Made by a program: the position numbers and the translations under genes
Shown: one piece after another, positions 59,901-64,000 of the stretch
Layout of the letters: the number at the start of each line of letters is the position of its first letter
Numbering within the stretch: position 1 is the stretch's first letter
The notes under the pieces: model-generated
What the model was told of the DNA's origin: nothing
The model's database searches: none
What the model saw: the letters and a program-made list of their open reading frames with translations, nothing else
DNA from: Corythucha ciliata
Lineage: Eukaryota; Arthropoda; Insecta; Hemiptera; Tingidae
Assembly: GCA_038030265.1 (NCBI GenBank)
Contig: CM075943.1
Coordinates: 28,024,001-28,088,000 of the forward strand
DNA: 64,000 nt
Reading direction: 5' to 3'

Positions 59901-62900
59901 AAGACGCGACGATACAACTTACTTCGCTCCCCCCATACCGTACCCCTATCAGGGACCAGTTTATCATGCTCTGCCGAACGGTCCGGATTCGGCGCCTCAG
60001 ATCATGTTTTCCGGTATGTACCCCTTCTCCTTCTGCCTCATCGCCTTAATTATCATTTGTTCAAAACGTTCCATGCTTCTAGGTTACCAGGGTCACTACT
60101 CGAATATACCCATCCCATTTCAGCCCATGTGCTACGCACCACTCACTCCTATTCCCGTAAGTACTCGTCATTTCTCACATTTTGAATGAATAATGTTGGG
60201 GGTAAGCGAGCTTTTAAAATTGAATAGCCTTTCCCTTCTATAACTCTCGTAATACCGCCACCGACACTAAAGCTGATGGTTTTTTCGTTTTGGGCGGGGG
60301 CAAAACAGAGATTCTATGGAAGCGTGGAAAGGAGAACCGGCAACGGGGTTCAATCTTCTTCACCCTACGTTCTCGTAGACCCTTTAAATTTCCCCCTTTA
60401 ACACTTTTTTCACTATTATCTTCGAAAGTTAATTTTTAAAAAATATATATGCAACTAATTAAAATTATTTCCTCCATTTCGCCCAAATTATTTTTTATAA
60501 TTCGACGATTTTATCGGTCTGCTTTAAAATACGAGGTAAATCGTGGTTGCGCTTGACGTAGATTCTGGTGATCCCTCCTAACTGTAGTTTTTTTTTGCCA
60601 ATTTTGAGTGTATAACGCTATTAAAACACGTTTTTTTGTGTGTGGCGCGGATCCAGAATTGAGAGGCTTGAGAGCTGTAGTCAATGAAGAGGGGGGGGGG
60701 TAGATTAGGATTAGGAGAACGATTCGACGCGTTTCAAGGGAACAGTGTGGGAAATAAAAGAAAAAAAAGTGGGAGTGGGCGGGGGGTCCCTGTGCAGGAC
60801 GAAATGTAACGGAGTAGAGTTGTTACGGTAGAAGACCGCTGGTAATTCTTATCCGGTAAATCCTAGCATTCACCAGCGACGTTGGTTAAAGTTCGAATGA
60901 TTCATGAAATTCGGACTTTTACCACTCATGCATGGCCCGCCGCAAATTGAGCCCACGCGTAGGTCGCACCCAAGCTCAAGTAACAGTTGAAAATGTATAG
61001 TCAGTGAAATGATCGAAAATTGTTTGTCTCTCCACAGCTTTATTTTTAGGTGCAGGACCGGTTTCGGCCTCCCTGTATCAGGCCATTTTCAACTACCAAA
61101 TAAATTGTATCACAATAAACTCAACATCACAAAAAACAAAACAACAACAACGAAGTTACCTGCAAACTTCTACACTGCTCAAATTCCTCCTCAAATTTGG
61201 GGTTGAATGAAATGGCGTGAGGCTACAGTAAATCATGAGATGGGTGAATGGGTGGACTTTGCCTGAGTGATGAGCTAACCCCAAAAATTGGGTTTCTGAC
61301 GAGCTAGATCTGTGAAAAGAGCCCAACCCGCGGGTTTTGAAGGTGCGAAATGAGTAAAGTTTACTTTTTTGGATGTTAACCCCGTGAAATTGCTTGAATA
61401 AACTAAAGTAAATTCTTTCCGGACGAGGATGGAAGGGCACGATTCAAATTTGGCTCCCCATGAAATTGGTTTCGGCTGTGACAGATCCGTGAAATTGCCC
61501 AGCCCTTGGACTTTGAAGTTTTGAAATGCGTAAAGTTGCGTTTCTTAGGGACCTAGCTCTGCGAAATTGGTTTCTGACGGGCCAGAACCGTGACTTTAGG
61601 TTTTTGAAGGAACCAAACTGGCAAATTGCTCTTTTTTTAAAAATGAGCCTAAGGCGGAATTGGTTGTTGAATTAGCCAAAGCCGAGAAATGTTTTCTGCA
61701 AGAGGCCAAATCCGCGAAATTTGGACCTCAAAAGAGCCCAGCCAGACACATTTCTTTTTTGAAAGACTCAAACCTGAACGAGTCAACTCCGAGAAGCTGG
61801 ATTTTTGAATAAGTCAACTCCGTGAAGCTGGATTTTTGAATGAGTCAACCCCGCGAAATTGACTTTAGACGCTCAATCCGGCTATATTGACGATTTGAGT
61901 GACCAAAAACCCGAAAAATTGGGTCCTGCGTGTGCCCCATCCGCAAAATTTGTGTTTTCAAAGGACCAGACCAGTGAAGTTTATTTATTTTAGGGTCATA
62001 TCCGTGAAATTGGGGTTTATAGAGGTGAAATCGGTGGACTCTAGCTATTGACGTAACCAAGATTATAAAAAAGAGAGGATGACTCAGGAATCAATCATTA
62101 TGCCTCCTCGGTAGATAACACGGAAAAATGATTCAGGTGAGCGGTCCTCTGGAACCGTATTCGGCCGAACGGTTCGTCGGCTGTGCACGTCCAAACTGTT
62201 CAGAAGAGCACGGCCGAATGATCCCATATTGAGAATTTGAGTAGAACCGCGTCCTTATCGTCAGAAGACACGGTCGAAAGCTATTTCAGATCCGAATAGA
62301 ATGCGATTTTTCGGTTCATTCGGCCGAACTAGGTGTGTTCCTTCGTTTATCTTTCGTCCCACTGAGCTTTGAACAGACGAAACTCGGCTCCAGTGGACGA
62401 GCGGACGTCCGTGTTGCTGTACCGTCGCGAACGGCCGAACACGGTTCCCATGGATCGGGAAGTCTCACGCCTAGCTGTTTACTGTAGTTATGCATCGGAG
62501 AGTGTGGTTGTTTGAGGAGGGGTCTTGCCCCTCCCCGGAATATTCTACGTTACAGAAGCTGGGACCGTCGGCTCTTTCAGCTGTAGGGACTATTTCCCTT
62601 GTCTTGACGGTCTTAACAGCAATATTTCAGCTATCTGTTCACGCCGTCACGCGTCAAAGAATTGCCCCCCCCCTCCCCTCCTACAGGAAATGGCCTGTAT
62701 GTCTCATTTGAACGAATGTTTTTTCTTCTTTTATTTAAATTGGATTGTGGTAGTTGTATTAATGAGCATGACACTAAAAAACAAAACAAAAAAACATGTA
62801 TTTTGTTGTTAACTAGTTTTTAAACCCTCCCTCTGTATTTTCCTCATTAGAACGATTCGCGAGAGCCCTCGCCGATGAGTCCGCCCATCTTTCAATATCC

Positions 62901-63966
62901 CTGCATATACGGTGCCCCGGTGAGCCCTACCACGAATTCGTCATGCCCCGAAGGGGGGAGCGGTGGATCAGAGGCGTCTTACTACGAACCTTCGGACAAT
63001 TATTTACGCGGCCAGGATGCCTCGATTTTTTACTACTACAATGTAAGTTTTTTAATATTTTCAATTTGTCCCTCTGTATCATTTTGTGGGTGGGAGGAGG
63101 TGGGGTGCATGAAAAAGCGCATGTTAGACAATCGATGGAGCCAGAAAAGGTGGTAGTTTGTACGTTGGAACGTTTTGTCTTCAGGGAGTACGTTTCTTTT
63201 TTTGTAGCTCGTTCCACCACCGATGACCCCTGCACAGGCAAACCCTCAGATTGCGCCGAATGTTCTCGCCATAAACGATGCGAATGACGTTAAAAACCCG
63301 ACTGAACGAGACGTACCACAGACTGACGTGCCGCCTCAAAGGCAGATCGCCGAAAATGTCAACGCTTCAGTTCAAACGTCATCGTCTGAAGCCACAGGTC
63401 CCGCCCCACTGTTACCAGTGGCGACAATGTCAACTCTGAGGGACTACCAGGGAAATGTGCACCAACAACAACATCAACAGCGTGTGTTGAATCGACCACC
63501 CGTAGACGATGGCAATTATTCGAGAACGCCGATGAGAGGCGGATGCGGTCGTGGAGGGTTTCGAGGCGTCGGCAATTTGAAAAGAGGCGTCGCCGGCATG
63601 AATGGTGGTGGTGGTGGACGAAACTATGAACAGAACGTCGTTAATGGTCATAACAATAATAATTCGACGTCATGCCCGAACAATTACGAGTGCGACAAGA
63701 AGAAAGGGGGGATGGTTGATAGCTCAAGGGGGGGAAGAGGTGGGGGACATTTTCCTTTTCACAACAATCATCCTCGTCCCATGAATAATTTCCAGAGACC
63801 GTCCTATACCGACCGACCTCCTCGTCCATCCAACATTCGTTTTTTACAGCCTAATTACGGCGGTGGTGAGTACTCGCACAATGCGATGGATGCGAATCGA
63901 TTCTACCCGTCTTACGGTGGTGCTAACCGTCGAGGCCACGCCGGACGAACTCGCTGGGTAAGTTAA
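53975..63966 (+). CDS. boule: DAZ/Boule-family RNA-binding protein, six coding exons, 3' end uncertain
   Basis: DAZ-family proteins bind mRNA 3' UTRs and promote translation in germ cells. Exons: 53975-54316, 54391-54447, 59710-60013 (or from 59707), 60083-60156, 62851-63042, 63208 to 63957 or beyond. Phases agree. The single RRM (about residues 54-133) shows RNP2 IFVGGI (57-62) and RNP1 KGYGFITF (95-102). It closes with KRLNIAPAIRKQ, matching the family's LNIGPAIRKQ signature. A Gln/Pro/Tyr/Gly-rich region follows (YYPRRDDTTYFAPPIPYPYQ). The last exon is unusual: Gln-rich, then RGG-like clusters (PMRGGCGRGGFRG, SSRGGRGGGHF, RGHAGRTRW). I do not see an unmistakable DAZ repeat. About 573 residues are already encoded, roughly twice typical Boule. 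At 63958 either a donor GTAAGT continues the gene beyond the window or translation stops at TAA 63964-63966. The acceptor before the ATG implies an upstream exon. Confidence 0.85.
54500..54840. mobile_element. MITE in the Boule-like intron, TTAA ends
   Basis: TTAAGCTGCGTCCACACTAG opens it and CGTGTAAACCAGGCTTAA closes it; the ends are imperfect inverses with TTA/TAA at the border, as in Harbinger-type MITEs. Confidence 0.5.
54905..55715. repeat. Inverted-repeat element with a nested hairpin
   Basis: Arms share TTTTTATTTTTCCGCTGTGT, GTAAACATACTAA and TAGACGAC (left 54905-54980, right 55615-55710). The nested hairpin 54981-55116 has ends TGGTGGATTTCGTCACCTTG and its near inverse, with CCTTAAGGTTCGGCTTA mirrored. 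Confidence 0.65.
55880..59023. mobile_element. 3.1-kb foldback with mariner-like ends, interrupted in one arm
   Basis: TATA-CAGGGTGTTTCAGAACTTT at the left and AAAGTTCTGAAACACCCTG-TATA at the right are inverse ends. Arms of about 650 bases mirror each other over their whole length (for example GGCAATTATCCGGTATTACA and its inverse). The left arm is split by another foldback (56291-57830). The loop lies at about 58060-58370. No transposase frame is recognisable. The element sits in the large intron of the Boule-like gene. Confidence 0.8.
56291..57830. mobile_element. 1.5-kb foldback nested in the arm of the larger one
   Basis: TAGTCCAGTCAAAC and GTTTGACTGGACTA are the ends. Arms of about 350 bases are mirrored (AAATCTCGTCTT, TTTTTTGGGGTGAGGAACAC, ATCCAACAATATTTCCTTGT and inverses). 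Comparison with the uninterrupted right arm of the host element gives the empty site CAATTTGTGG, so the duplication is TTT or ATTT. It contains no recognised gene. Confidence 0.75.
59024..59706. other. End of the large Boule-like intron
   Basis: Short overlapping frames at 59108-59451 show no motif. A pyrimidine-rich tract leads to the acceptor TTCCAGCAG at 59701-59709. Confidence 0.45.
61025..61110 (-). repeat. Module related to the 35.5-kb palindrome
   Basis: On the minus strand: CCTGATACAGGGAGGCCGAAA, then CCGGTCCTGCACC, then AATAAAGCTGTGGAGAGAC. The palindrome arm has the same order (CTGATGA..., GGCATTGAAACCGG, AATAAAAAGTGGAGAGAC). Neighbouring 60946-60990 is a fragment of the GGCCCGCCGCAAATTGAG MITE family. 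Confidence 0.45.
61270..62050. repeat. Degenerate minisatellite, family 2 (longest copy)
   Basis: About twenty loose units such as CTGCGAAATTGGTTTCTGAC, CCGCGAAATTTGGACCTC and CCCGCGAAATTGACTTTAG, with GAG(C/T)CAA links, at a period of 35-40 bases. It lies in an intron of the Boule-like gene. Confidence 0.6.
62051..62850. other. Boule-like intron, no repeat family recognised
   Basis: CGGCCGAA and TTCGGCCG words recur on both strands between 62150 and 62450, suggesting a decayed inverted or tandem structure. A C-run lies near 62664. The acceptor TCATTAG is at 62844-62850. Confidence 0.45.
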
Positions 63967-64000
63967 TATGAAACCAATCCTCTCCTCCCCCACCTTTACA

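Noticed and set aside
62927..63651. Frames on both strands over the last Boule-like exons
   Set aside because: Antisense or out-of-frame shadows; the chosen frame joins six exons in phase.

Overview
This window is eukaryotic and animal-like: coding sequence is split by GT-AG introns, three conserved animal genes can be read exon by exon, and most of the remaining DNA is transposable-element (TE) debris. The SAR1 protein and the many TATA-CAGGGTG-type mariner termini look arthropod-like, but I cannot name the species. No rRNA, functional tRNA or CRISPR array was seen.

Layout. 1-952 (minus) is a long uninterrupted ORF running off the left edge, product unrecognised. 1-21 kb is a TE field: foldback elements, two THAP zinc-finger remnants, a 295-bp tandem satellite, a pogo-like MITE, a solo LTR inside a short TIR element, a hAT-like MITE, two decayed LINEs (one split by a second solo LTR with AACC duplications) and a SINE fragment. 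21.66-36.74 kb (minus) is SAR1, the COPII GTPase: four exons lie within 1 kb and the ATG exon sits 14 kb upstream, beyond an intron full of nested elements. PP2A subunit A (38.82-42.82 kb, plus) is divergent from SAR1 with about 2.1 kb between start codons. 43-54 kb is intergenic DNA dense in MITEs and degenerate minisatellites. From 53.97 kb to the right edge lies a DAZ/Boule-family RNA-binding protein gene (plus, 3' end open), whose large intron holds a 3.1-kb mariner-ended foldback with another foldback inserted in one arm.

How it fits together. The three recognised genes act in unrelated processes (ER export, phosphatase scaffolding, germline mRNA control), so I see no functional cluster. 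The striking part is the repeat biology. Three hAT-like insertions, each with its own perfect 8-bp target duplication, all carry the same degenerate ~29-bp minisatellite. A second ~35-40-bp minisatellite family of similar design is scattered at about eight places. In the SAR1 intron, elements nest up to three deep (Harbinger-like > hAT-like > short TIR element). All calls were made by eye; copy numbers, identities and family names need computation.
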